From contig CM019701.1 in the NCBI GenBank assembly GCA_009760885.1, positions 35,416,697 through 35,480,696 of the forward strand: a stretch of 64,000 nt of DNA, given 5' to 3'. Every line of letters begins with the position of its first letter. Within the stretch, counting starts at the first letter, position 1. The notes beneath the pieces were generated by a model that saw only the letters and a program-made list of their open reading frames with translations, did not search any database and was not told the origin of the DNA. Shown in pieces: positions 10,136 to 20,985 of the stretch. This DNA is from Achatina immaculata (taxonomy: Eukaryota > Mollusca > Gastropoda > Stylommatophora > Achatinidae). Position numbers and translations under genes: made by a program.

Positions 10136-11450
10136 TATATAAATAATTCATTTTTATTAACTTTTGTTACTGATGCATAAATATTAAAACTTCGTACATT
10201 TCTGAAGAGCGGTTGTTTTACTTACAACAGTAAAAGTCCACACATTCACATTCTAGGATTGCAGAAGAGAAGCCAGCGATGGGCTTTGCTGACCTGACCA
10301 AGTGCTTATGGCGGCAGGCATAGACTGTTTTTGTGTCACCATCGCAGTGACGTGCTTCCGTTTAGTGGAAGCGTGTTTTACAAATATCTTTGCGTTTGAT
10401 ATCATACTTTGAGAGTAGTCCACTTTAGTCTCTTCCTGTTTAATTAATTTTGGAATTTCTGCCACTCATATTAGAGCATTATATATCCATTTTTTGCGTA
10501 AAAAAATGTATGCTAAATATATATTTCTCGTTAACTTTTAAAATATTTTAAATTTTTGTTTCAACTGTGTTTTTCCCTTTAAAACCATGTTCCGGTAAAT
10601 AGAGCAATACTGACTGTATTGCCCATTTTAATATTGGCACCCTCTCCCCCAACCAACATATCGTCCTATTCGAATTACTGCAGTTACGAAACTAGACAGG
10701 TCACTCGCTAGCAGTAATAGTCCAAGAGTCTGGTAAGAATCTTTTTTGGTTACAGAAACCTGTCGTCTACGATCACCATTATTTTTCTATTCGCTAACTG
10801 TATAGGGAATTCCAAAAGTTTTTTTCTTCACATTTTCCGGAAACCATCATAGGAAGATAAATGCAGCTAAAGGGAGAAAGTGTTTTCTTTTGTAGATAAA
10901 TTCTCAGTTTTAGACATATCTCACAGAGTCGTTCTGGTAACACGGCATACGTCAATGCGGTAATTGAATTCGTCCCAAGTTTTCTGTAGCATATCTGGAG
11001 TAAAAGATACGATAACGTTCGCGATTCGCTGCTTTAGAATGTTTAGATTATGTGAAAATGAGAATGCATCTTTAATGTACCCCGACAGGAAAAAGCACAT
11101 CATGTCATCTGAGGAGATCTAGGGGCCCACTAAAAATAAAAAAATGTGGAGTCGTTTTTGCCGGCCATTTCGAGGGAGAATGTTTATGGGCATTTCTTCT
11201 TCGGGGAAAACTCAATAACTGGTATGTCCTACCTATCTCAGGGTGAATTGATTAACTGATTTGTTGATGTCAAAGGAAGACTGGTACCGAGACGTGGGCG
11301 TTTGTTTGAAACCTAACCTGCGCAATCGATGGATTAACAGAGCTATATTTGCATGCTTACTCTATTTACATGCTAAAGTTAATCGACCCAACCCACGCCC
11401 CAAAATCCAGGTGTAATTTGTCACTGCAGTTGAAAAAAGTGTAAGTTTAT
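10136..11450. other. Unassigned sequence
   Basis: AT-rich DNA with no recognised element. The longest frames (about 70 codons at 10253-10465 minus and 60 at 10921-11103 minus) show no motif I can name. Confidence 0.5.
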
Positions 11451-11458
11451 AACGTAAA

Positions 11459-12632
11459 GTGCAAATTTGCAAGATCAGAGCTCTATTTTTTTTTCAATTT
11501 TTTCAGATCAATGACAACTATGTCAATAAAGGCTGTGTGGAATTTTCAAGTCTCGAACTTTGGGTCGTCACAAAGTACCTCTTCCTGCAGAATAAAGTCT
11601 ATGAATGTGTGCTTCAAACATTGAGTGACAAGTGCCCGTCATAATCAGCTGTGAAGAAGTGGTGACCTAACTTTCAGTGTTGTGATCTCACGACCAAAAA
11701 TGCAATAAGATCTGAAGTGCCTTCAACAATGTCAACTTCATAAACTGTTGGTCACGTGCATGACCTGTTTTGACAGATCGATAAAATTTCAGCTAAAACG
11801 ATTGCAGAGATGTCAGAGATATTCAGGGAACGCATAGAAACTGTCAGCCAAGTAGGTGTCAAAATGTGTGAATGTCGACAAAAAATGAAATCGAGTGGAC
11901 AACTCCAAACTGATTTTGCAGTGATCTAGTGGTAACTTTATGGAACTGCTCGCCACTGTTGATAAAACATGATCACATACTATGATCCTGAGATCAAACA
12001 AACAGTCCTTATACTTGCAGCATTCTGTTTCTCCACGGCCAAAGACATTCAAGATCCAAAAAATGGGCAGGAAAAGTCATGGCCACCGTTTTTTGTTGTA
12101 TTTGGGGGGGGGGGAGAGAGAGAAAGAGAGAGAGGAAGAAAAGATTTTTTAAAAAGGCATTTTCATGATTGACTGTCTTTCGAAGGGTCAGACAATTAAT
12201 GTAAAATCTAACTTGCTGTGTCTATTAAAGGATGAACTGAAAGAAAAACAGCGATGGAAGCTACCTAAAGGTGTTCTCTTTCAGCAGACCAATGCCCCTG
12301 CTCAGAGAAGAATACTGAAGAACTTGGGTCTCAGTGCATAGATCATCCATCCTACTCACCAGATCTTGTTCTGTCTGACTATTTCCAGTTTTTTAACCTT
12401 AAAGTGTTTGAAGGGAAGGAAATTTTTTAAAATTCCAGAGGTGACAGCAGCAACAAAACAGTAATTCAATGATCAGGTATTAGATCTTTTTTGTTACAGT
12501 TAAAGAAACTTGAGAATGATATGCCAAATGTGTTGAACTTCATGATGAATATGTTGAACAATATGCAAGTTTAATGGTTCTATGTTATTCTCTTCCTGGT
12601 CGGGCCGATAACTTTCCAGCAACTCCTCGTAT
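11459..12632 (+). pseudogene. Decayed mariner transposase relic
   Basis: Plus-strand mariner remains in several frames. Visible are VYECVLQTLSDKCPS and SAVKKW near 11590-11665 (second helix-turn-helix), YDPEIKQTV near 11979-12005 (aligned to the block after the first Asp), QQTNAPAQRR-like codons near 12283-12310 (second Asp block, Asp lost), and DHPSYSPDLVLSDYF near 12342-12385 (third Asp block, Asp kept). The right end resembles a mariner terminal repeat beside TA near 12632; no left TIR was found. A G-run and GA tract (12104-12134) have expanded inside it. Confidence 0.65.
12104..12134. repeat. Poly-G run followed by (GA)n
   Basis: Eleven consecutive G bases followed by AG/GA repeats, inside the mariner relic. 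Confidence 0.95.
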
Positions 12633-13340
12633 GTGAAGGCGCTTCACCTGCATACTGGGCTATGATGCTGTTTTGTTTTAGCTGTTAATGATAAAGAGTT
12701 GGTGCTCTTGCTGACTCATCAATTGTTCGGAAAATGCTGAGCATAGGCAAATTTGTCGCTTTGGGGTTGTTCTGTGCGATGACAAAAGTAGTAAAACTCA
12801 CTATATTTAGGGCCATAGACTTCACACAGAATATTTACTTGAAGAACAGGGAAATACATGCTGGTGTGTGTTGGGTTCTTCCTGCACATATGCTGAATAA
12901 TCCAGAGATGACAGAGGTTCAACATCGAGATTCCGCGACATCATAACTTCAAGAACATTAGGTTGATTATAATTCAGTTTATTGATACTTAATAAAGGGA
13001 TGTCCGTACTTCGACGATGGTGTGAAAACAATATGAAACTGTGAAAATATGAATAATGGTGAAATGCGTGAAAATGGTGTTCTATGAGAAAATCATCTGC
13101 TTTCTCAGAAGAGTCCATAGAGAAATAGTTCTCCTAATATTAATTTCGAGTTTATGCCCTTAGGCAAGCAACAGGTTTCTATGGTCACATGGTGAGGTGC
13201 CACATGTGTCATTCAGTGTTGGCGCTCATTTTGAAATCTCCACCTTAGTCTAGCCCCAGAGATGCATTCAGGCCTTTCCTGTCATGTCTTGAGTCACTAC
13301 ATTCAAGTCTCAAGCAATGTTCCTTCCAAGCAGCGTGGCC

Positions 13341-13377
13341 GTGCACACGCACACACACACACACACACACTCACACA
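13341..13377. repeat. (CA)n microsatellite
   Basis: CA-rich dinucleotide run with two interruptions. Confidence 0.95.
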
Positions 13378-13833
13378 AATCATAATACTCATAAAACTTT
13401 ATACGCCCGCAAATAAAAATAAAACGGTTGCTTCAGTTTTCAAATTTCCTTGTGTTACCCTGTGCTGTAATAGCGCTGACGAAAAAAAAATTGAGAAGTA
13501 CATGATTTTGATTTCCCGCTTTCCTTTTTTTCTGTGAAAACTTTAAACAGTACTTTGTAATGTGACATTGTGATTTACATTTGCAAACAAAATGTTTTTT
13601 TAACGTATTTGCACCCGAGTTGAAAATATTGCACATTAATAGCAAGACCTTACAGGGAATATTGGTCTCAAGTCAAGTCTCAGGTCCTTAAGAGCGACTT
13701 CAAAACAAATCAGTTCGCAAGTCATGAGTCAAAATGCAGAATGGCTATTGGCTCCTCGTTATTCAATCGGCAAAGATTTATTATAGCATGCTGAATAAGA
13801 CTGAAAAAGTAAACTGAAACAAAAGAAAGTAAA

Positions 13834-13870
13834 ATGTGTGTGTGTGTGCGCGCGCGCGCGCGTGCGTGCG
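13834..13870. repeat. Alternating (TG)n(CG)n tract, Z-DNA-prone
   Basis: Thirty-seven bases of strictly alternating purine and pyrimidine, moving from TG to pure CG steps and back to CGTG. CG repeats are rare in the rest of the window, so an uninterrupted run of about seven is notable. Confidence 0.95.
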
Positions 13871-14254
13871 ATAAAACCGTCAAGTCGAGGACTAAAAAAT
13901 GTCAAGTTGCAAATAGAGTTCAACTCCCTGTTCCTCATCTTCGAATTGAGTCCATGCTGAATCTTCAAAATGATTCGAGTCAGTGTCGATCGACTTTAGT
14001 CTACATCTACCTGTCCTATCCCTCACTGCCACATTACACCTCCCATCTGAACTGATGACGACATCCACGAGTATCCTTCCAGAGTCGATTTGAATGGTTT
14101 GAATTTGAGCACCCTGGTGCGATATCTCCAGTTTAAAAGATCCTTCAATGGAGCTGGCGAACAGATAGGCCTCTAAGAGAAATGTTGTAAGCCAGTTTGC
14201 AAAACTTCTCCTCCCACCCCTCTCCTCCGCCCCTTCCCTGCCTTTTTTTATCCA

Positions 14255-14546
14255 CTACAGTTTCCCCAAGGTGTCTGAGTGGCGAAGTGGTTAGTGCACT
14301 GGTCTCTCATGACGAAGGTCGGGGGTTCGAATCCGGCCGGAGGCACCCCAGTCACCCAGCTGTAGAAATGGGTACCCGACTTCTTCTGGAGTTGGGGAAG
14401 GAAAGGCGGCCCGGCGTGATACTGACCATATCACCCTCTAGTGTGCTGACAGGTCAAGGAAAATATGGGCACTAACACCATATCCCTATGTGCCTCTAAG
14501 GCTCGATAGGATTACCTTTTACTTTTACCTTTACCTACAGTTTCCC
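14255..14546 (+). mobile_element. tRNA-derived SINE with 12-bp target-site duplications
   Basis: The body (14267-14534) is flanked by identical 12-mers CTACAGTTTCCC at 14255-14266 and 14535-14546. The head is tRNA-like: A box TGGCGAAGTGG at 14280-14290, B box GGTTCGAATCC at 14324-14334. The acceptor-like arms GGTGTCT (14270-14276) and AGGCACC (about 14340-14346) can pair over 7 bp. A tRNA-unrelated body of about 180 bp follows, ending in a (TTTTAC)n-type tail. The element should be transcribed by RNA polymerase III and mobilised by a LINE. Its tail does not match the tails of the LINE families here, so the partner is not obvious. Confidence 0.92.
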
Positions 14547-15243
14547 TGCCCTCAGAATCCTCCAGGCCTACTCTTAATAGAGGGAAAGCCCCGTGAGCCC
14601 TGTAGCAATGCACCAGCTGCACCTTCATCTCACTGGACCTGCTGGAAACATGACCAAGCCACTTCTCCATAACAGTTCCCCATGTGATATGATATGTAAT
14701 AATAATCTATTTAGTTCACATCCCTTTTCTAAGACGAAAAATGCATTAATTATTATTTTGAAAACAGGATTTAATGCGACCATACCAACTGCATATAGTT
14801 TCATATGAACTAGAAACAGAGCAAAAAATCTAGGAAATTAGAACTTTTGCTCTATTTCTAGTTACATGGAAAAGGAGATATCACAGGGGGAAAAGTTCAA
14901 AGGAAATTATTTTTTACCTACTTTACATCAGACAGTTATAACACGATTTTACTAACTGAAAATCTTACTCTCACAAATTGAGATTCTCTGTTTTCTGAAA
15001 TCATGAAATGGTTGTTCATTTCCTAACACTGAGACAGAGTTGTAACAAAATAAGCTTTTATTGTTTTTAAAACTATTTGCTTCATGTCCACATTTTTCAA
15101 GCTACATCGCATCCTCACACACCGCCAACATTGATGAAATTTTCTGAAATTGCGGCTGAGAAATTTGGTCACCATGAAAAATCATAATAAACCAGTAAAT
15201 ATTACAGGTCCTATTTAACTTTACACTCATGTAGTTACCGGGG
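14547..15243. other. Unassigned sequence
   Basis: AT-rich, no recognised element or coherent frame. Confidence 0.5.
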
Positions 15244-16440
15244 CCCCTAGAGAGAAAAAAAATAGAACCACTGCCACCTTCCACGCATGTCGTAAGAGGC
15301 GACTAAGGAAGTTGGGGGATAGGCCAAAGACCTGTTCTCTATTAACACCCCCACATCCCCCGAGCGTTACAGAAACACGGAGAGGAAAACCAGGAAACTG
15401 TCTTGGAAAAGGAAGTGACTCTGATAACAGAATGCATGACGTTGTGCAGTCAAACCCGAAAGGAAGCTGCAGAACCGACGTCCAAAATGAGTACCAGAAG
15501 ACCTTTTTTTACCATTGCATGTTGGAATGTTAGAATAATGTATGAAAGTGGAAAGGCTGTCATGACAACGAGAGAAATGAATAGATATAATATAAAGATA
15601 CTGGGGCTGAGCAAACATACTGGACAGGAACTTCCGTAGACTACCAATAGGGGAGACAATCCTATTTTCAGGTCACCAAAACCCAGATGCAACACACTCA
15701 GAGGTCAGAGGGCGTGGCACTAATGCTATCCAGAGTCCCAGAGAGCACTGATGACCTGGAAGGCAGTTAGCGCAAGGATAATTACAGCCTGCTTCTCAAC
15801 AAAGAAGAAGGATATTAAGTTGAATATCATCCAGGTATACGCACCAACAAATGATGCAGAAGAGGTAGTAAAGGACGAATTCTACAACACATTGCAGGAA
15901 ATCCTAGACTAACAAGGCAACAAACACATAACAGTTCTAATAGTAGACATCAATGCAAAGGTAGGTGAGATCAACACAGATTATTGGAAAGTAATGGGTC
16001 AAAATGGATAAAAGGAATAATGAACGAAAATGGAGAAAGGCTAGCAGATCCATGCATGCTCAACAGCCTTGTCATTGAAGGAAGTATATTTCCACATAAA
16101 ACTATACACATATTCTGTAACAGAATATTATTCTGTTACAAAGCCATGTGGGTATCACCAGATCATGTCACTCACTAAGTACCAGATAGATCATATCTGT
16201 ATCAGTAGAAGGTTTTGCAGAACATTGCAAGATGTCAGAATAAAACAAGGTGCAGATGTACCTTCTGACTACCACTTACTGAAAGCTAAACTGAGAATGA
16301 AACTGAAGAGACACCACAAAACAGACATGGCAACGAAAAGATATGAAACATGGTACTGTTATAAGACCCAGAAATCACAAAGAACTTTAAACTGAAAGTG
16401 AGCAACAGATTTCAGGTTCTGCAGGAGTTATACGAAGAGC
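15244..16440 (+). pseudogene. LINE-H 5' half: leader and APE endonuclease
   Basis: SR2/RTE-like element. The leader resembles the conserved module elsewhere (GTCGTAAGAGGCGACTAAGG, about 15290-15310). The endonuclease follows: TIACWNVRIMYESGKAV near 15510-15555 and KLNIIQVYAPTNDAEEVV near 15818-15870. Next come MNENGERLADPCM near 16020-16058, a split FPHKTIH / KAMWVSPDHV near 16090-16170 and QIDHI-like codons near 16185. Stops and frameshifts disrupt it. An extra 30-bp palindrome (16111-16140) sits between FPHKTIH and KAMW. The element ends abruptly near 16440, where a LINE-B 3' fragment starts. Confidence 0.75.
16111..16140. repeat. Short palindromic insertion in LINE-H
   Basis: TGTAACAGAATA (16116-16127) and TATTCTGTTACA (16129-16140) are perfect 12-bp reverse complements with a 1-base centre. 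The left half also folds on itself (TATTCTG / CAGAATA). It interrupts an otherwise alignable endonuclease reading. Confidence 0.85.
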
Positions 16441-17035
16441 AGTTATACTGGAGCAGTAATAACTTCAGATGGGAAATGCAGAACAGAAATTAGGAACAGA
16501 ATAGGCCAAACAAAGACTGCATTTCAGAGAATGAGAAACATATTAGCTAACACATCTTTATCAATGAATTTTAGAAAACGAGTCCTAAAATGCTATATTG
16601 AACCTATCTTGTTACATGGAAGTGAATCATGGTCAATAGGCAAGTCTGCACAAAAATCATTGGAAGCAGCAGAAATGTGGTTTATTAGAAGAATGTTGTG
16701 AATCCCCTGGACAGCAAAAATAACTGATGAAGAATGTATGAGAAGAGCTGGAGAGACAAAAAACCTTGTCAAAAAGATAAGAGAGAGACAATGTACTTTC
16801 ATAGGACATGCAATGAGAAGAGGGGGCATTGAAAATATTATAACAACAGGAAAAATAGAAGGAATAAAATCAAGAGGAAGACCAAGAGAAATGATACTGG
16901 GCAATCTGACGGGATGGTGTGAGAGGAGATCACCAATTGAACTGATGGCCTGCATGAAGGATCGGGTACTCTGGAAAAGCATAATAGCCAACGCCAGTCG
17001 GCACGGCACCTGATGATGATGATGATGATGGCTTA
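16441..17035 (+). pseudogene. LINE-B RT C-terminal fragment
   Basis: 5'-truncated LINE-B on the plus strand. It begins in the thumb (GAVITSDGKCRTEIRNRIG, about 16447). It continues through LHGSESWSIGKSAQKSLEAA (about 16614) and MRRAGETKNLVKKIRERQC (16738 on). It reaches GRPREMILGNLTGWCERRS and a stop near 17013, followed by the (GAT)n tail at 17013-17030. One in-frame stop interrupts it near 16700. It is joined directly to LINE-H, most likely as an insertion, but I cannot identify a clear target-site duplication. Confidence 0.85.
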
Positions 17036-17483
17036 TCTTAATCTCCAAGCTTGACACCAAAATAACCTACATGTGCTCTTTTTTACAAACTCAGAAATAG
17101 GTTTCCTACTTGCTTTCAGTGTGTACTGCCCACAAATATACATGAATACAATGGAATGATTCAAGCAGCTCTGTCTCTTAGTACCTATAATTCAATTTGT
17201 GTTTGATTTGCAAAAATGAAATGATATGAGTAGGAATATACACACACCTCCTATATGATCATAACTATTATACAGTGCAACTGTTTTAAACAGATCAGGT
17301 TGAGAAACCTTTGAAATACAAATTTATGTAGTCTACAGAAACCATGATTTACTATCTTAATTTTGTGTGCATAATTATGTAATAAAACAGATCAAAAGCG
17401 ATTTTGTCATTTGAGTAAACATTTTTATGCCAATGTGCTTTATAGGGAAAGAAGTAGATGAATAGTTGTGAAACAAATGTCAT

Positions 17484-17536
<53 letters not shown>

Positions 17537-17765
17537 TGGGTAAATTAAATACATTAATTTCCCTTTCATATAAGACAGCTTGTTACGACACCACATTTCT
17601 GCAGAAGATATTTTGAAAAGTGCAGACTAAAATTTTATAAATTCAACCATAAGTAAGAAACTAGAGCTGATGTGGTCTATCCAATGCAATTTTCTGAATC
17701 AGCAACCCAAATAACCCCAGGAACAGGCCTAAAAACCAAGGCACCAAGAAAAAATTTTTTTTTGT
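17036..17765. other. Unassigned sequence with (CA)n
   Basis: AT-rich, no coding element recognised. It includes a (CA)n run at 17487-17531. Confidence 0.5.
17487..17531. repeat. (CA)n microsatellite
   Basis: Uninterrupted CA run of about 22 units. Confidence 0.97.
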
Positions 17766-17868
17766 TGGGCTGTGTGTTTTATTACTTTGGTTTTGTTGGA
17801 ATTTAAAAAAAGGTTTTGAGATTTGGTTGAGAGAATCAACTATTGCAGTCCTTCTTAGCTGTTTGATA
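17766..17868 (-). pseudogene. LINE-C-like RT scrap
   Basis: About 100 bases nearly identical to 44650-44755 (shared CTTTGGTTTTGTTGG and TTGGTTGAGAGAATCAA). This is the minus-strand RT segment just after the catalytic Asp box. It abuts a plus-strand LINE-A and probably belongs with the fragment at 19426-20025 on the far side. Confidence 0.7.
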
Positions 17869-19425
17869 GAATATCGACCACATCCAAAAGACTTGATAGA
17901 CCTTGAAACTGACCTACAATTCACACAGCTAAATGTCAACCTAGATGAAATTACATTGCATGAAACTGAAACAGCAGTGAATCTAATGGCTAACAACAAA
18001 GCTGCAGATGAAGATAAAATAACAGCTGAAATGTTAAAAGCTATTAACATTGACAACACGAACCAACTACAGAGAATGTTTAATAAAATTTAGAAAGAAG
18101 AAAAGGTCCCTTCTAAATGGAAAAAGGATTCACTGTTAAAATACCAGAACAGGCAATAAATGGAGAGGAGTAACCATACTATCAGTTGTGTCAAAAGTAT
18201 TTTGCAAAGTTATTCTGAATAGAATTCAAGATATGCTGCAATGAGAGAACAAGCAGGATTTCAAATAAGGGAGAAGCTGTCTCGACCAGATCTTTACTCC
18301 AAAAATAATACTTGAAGATCATATTGAAAAGCAAAGACCATTAATCCTGAACTTCATAGACTTTAAAAAGGCATTTGATAGCATATACAGAGATTCTTTG
18401 TGGAGAATTTTAAGGATATATGGAATACCATCTAAGATTGTCAACATCATTAGGGACCTCTGCAATGGATATGTCTGTGCAGTCAATACAGAAAAAGGAA
18501 TAAGCGAATGATTCCAGACTGAAACAATGTGAAACAAGGATGTATATTATCTCCCTTGCTTTTTGGAATTGCCATATACTTCATAATGAAAAAATGCACA
18601 GGTAGAAAACGGGCGTTGATTGGGTACATGAGACCAAACTGAAAGATCTTGATTTTGCAGATGACATAACTCTTATCAGTGACAATGTGAAAAAACAGAT
18701 ACTCTGTCTTCAATGGCTAGTAAAATAAGACTTGAAATTAACAAGGAAAAAACAAAAATAATGAAACATCTCATTAACCATGACGGAATATTATACGTAG
18801 AAGGAACAGCTACGTATCTCACCAGCTACATAGACCAGGATGGTGACATCAGAAAAGAAGTTAGAATTAGAATCGCAAAAGCAGGATTGAGCTTCAAGAA
18901 TCTTGAGAACATATGGCATTCAAAAGTTATAAGCACAAAAACCAAGTTAAGATTATTCAATTTAAATGACCCTCATTCAATCCACCTTCATTTATGCATG
19001 CGAAAGCTGGAAAACAACTAAAGAAACAGCCAAGAAATTAGATTCTTTTGAAAACAAATGTCTAAGGAAAATACTCTGTATAAAGTGAAACAAATTCAAG
19101 AACAATTCAGAGATAAGGTGGATGAGCAAACAACAACCTGTCTCATGGGTGATCAGAAAAAGAAGATGGACATATGTCAGTCATTTGCTGAGAAGAAACA
19201 ACCAGAGAATCCCAAAACAAACTATCAAGTGGAACACACAAGGCCGAAGAAAAAGAGGTCGACCACATGAAACTCTAAAGAGGACATTGTTAAGAGATGC
19301 CAGCTTAGTGGGAATAACACCCTTGATAAGGTTGAAAAGCTCACCGAAAACAGGAAATGTTGGCAATCTACCATGCAAGCCCTATGTCATGTTTAACGGA
19401 TGAGAGGGATGTATGATGTTTCTTT
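17869..19425 (+). pseudogene. LINE-A, RT to 3' end
   Basis: Plus-strand copy with LETDLQFTQLNVNLDEITLH and ETETAVNLMANNKAADEDKI near 17900-18020. VKQGCILSPLLFGIAIYF follows near 18535-18590 and the FADD box is present in shifted frame near 18655. SYIDQDGDIRKEVRIRIAKA lies near 18825-18885. The C-terminal GRRKRGRPHETLKRTLLRDA is near 19240-19300, and the 3' end CTATGTCATGTTTAACGGAT near 19382-19401. Many frameshifts and stops disrupt it. It appears to sit inside a minus-strand LINE-C-like element whose parts lie on both sides. Confidence 0.85.
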
Positions 19426-20025
19426 CTTACATTCCTCATGATGTTTTCAGGTATGAAGAAAGGACACACCCCTGTCTTACTCTCTTTTGTACATCAAACC
19501 AACCCTATGTTTTGCCATCTACCTTCACAACTGCTTGCAGATATTGGTACAGTTTGACAATGAGGTGTACCAGATGATTGGGAAAATCCATGTTGTTCAT
19601 AATATACCATATTGATTTTCTACACTGTCAAAAACTTTGCAGTAGTCTACTAAACAAGTTTCTGATCTCTGATGCCTCTGCCTGGTCTGAAACCAACCTG
19701 TACTTCACATATTTTTGTTCTGTTTTTCCCTCCCTCCTTTCAGTATAGCATATTTTTATGCATGATAGTTCTATAGTTACTACATATTTTTAGATTGCCC
19801 TTCTTTGGCAGAGGTATGTAAATTGAGCATTTCCAGTCCTTGGTCAACTTCTGCTTTTCTAGATCTTACAGCAAAGAGCATGATAAATGCTGATGCTACT
19901 TTTTCCTACTGCTTATATCATTTCTGCTGTTATTTCATCCCAACCAGGGGCTTTTCCCTTTTTAAGATTCTTAATGGTGTCTCTGAACTCCTCCAAAGAA
20001 GGTTCCAGTTCTTCATTTATCCTCA
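19426..20025 (-). pseudogene. LINE-C-like RT fingers fragment
   Basis: Minus-strand relic: EELEPSLEEFRDTIKNLKKG and APGWDEI near 20000-19935, then NHLVHLIVKLYQYLQAVVKV near 19595-19540 and RVRQGCVL near 19490-19470 (RT box before the catalytic Asp pair). It is the sister of the copy at 44110-45085. Antisense frames on the plus strand (for example 19805-20215) are shadows. Confidence 0.65.
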
Positions 20026-20435
20026 CCTCATGCCATTATTTTCTGTACTGTTTGGGATTCTGGATTTTTTTGCTATTAAAACAAAAAATATTGCCACCCC
20101 TGATTCTCTTGCTGCATACAGTGTGGGGAAACACATAATATCACATAGCTTTATGTCACCACCTGGATATTGTCACTTAAATCTTTATCCCCTGCCAACT
20201 CCCATAAGTAATTAATAAGCTTTACTCCCGTTAATATCACCCTGCTTAATGCCACAAATCGGTTAATGTCATGGTATTTTTGTACCCGTAGGAGTTAAAT
20301 ACCCCGGTTTGTATCAGAGACTGGGCGAGTACAAGCCATAAACATCTCACAAAGCGTTATCAGCTTGCGACTCATCAAAGAAGGGGCCGACGTTTGAGCA
20401 TCGAGTACGTGCCACTGAGCCTTTTGAACACATGG

Positions 20436-20985
20436 GCATCAAAAATCAGGTGGTGTGAATGATGTGAATGGTGTGAAACATTTGGTATGAATGAAATGCT
20501 TACCATGGCCGCCCATTTCTGATTAAAATCCGGCTTCTTTCTGGTCGTTGTCTTTATGACATTAACATGGGCGGCGTTAAGTTAGCAACACGAGTTGATA
20601 GTTGGTCAGTCTCGAATACTGTGGGCATCAAAACTCATCTTATATCTTATATCCTTCCAGTGCCGTTAAACGTCAAATAGGGCTCGCAAAGTAGTTCGCC
20701 AATTTTTCCTGTCTTCGGCGAGTCTTTCAACCTCATCAAGGGATTTTACGGCTGTTAATTTGGCCTCTCTTAACAATGTCCTCTTCAGAGTTTCAGTCTG
20801 CCTCTTTTCTTTGGCCTGTTGTGCATCAAAACAGGTGGTGTGAATGAAAGGCTTACCGTGGCCACCCTTTTGTGATTAAAATCTGGCTTCTTTTTTTTTA
20901 GTCATTGTCTTATTTATCAAAACTGGGGCGGTGCTAAATTGCCAACTTGAGGTGATAATTAGTCAGACTCGAATAATGTACTGTG
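20436..20985. repeat. Direct duplication of Tigger leader around LINE-A stub
   Basis: Segments at 20436-20624 and 20823-20985 are copies of one another (shared GGTGGTGTGAATG, GATTAAAATC and GGCTTCTTT, ending at the CTCGAATA block). Tigger copy 2 has this segment once (about 49117-49290). The LINE-A stub lies exactly between the two units. Confidence 0.75.
20635..20822 (-). mobile_element. LINE-A 3' stub inserted in Tigger leader
   Basis: A 188-bp minus-strand LINE-A 3' end (ATCCTTCCAGTGCCGTTAAA) is flanked by the 10-bp duplication GCATCAAAAC at 20625-20634 and 20823-20832. A clean, heavily 5'-truncated insertion. Confidence 0.88.

Larger units (their letters stand above)
12633..14254. other. 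Unassigned sequence with two alternating-dinucleotide tracts
   Basis: No recognised coding element. Frames of 70-98 codons (for example 12822-13118 minus) carry no motif I can name. It contains the AC tract at 13341-13377 and the GT/GC tract at 13834-13870. Confidence 0.45.

Noticed and set aside
14267..14346. Functional tRNA gene
   Set aside because: The A and B boxes and acceptor-like pairing are there, but the fold is imperfect, a SINE body and tail follow, and 12-bp duplications flank the whole unit.
19805..20215. 136-codon plus-strand frame
   Set aside because: Antisense to the LINE-C-like RT fingers (EELEPSLEEF...), which is the better explanation; it then runs into the Tigger leader.
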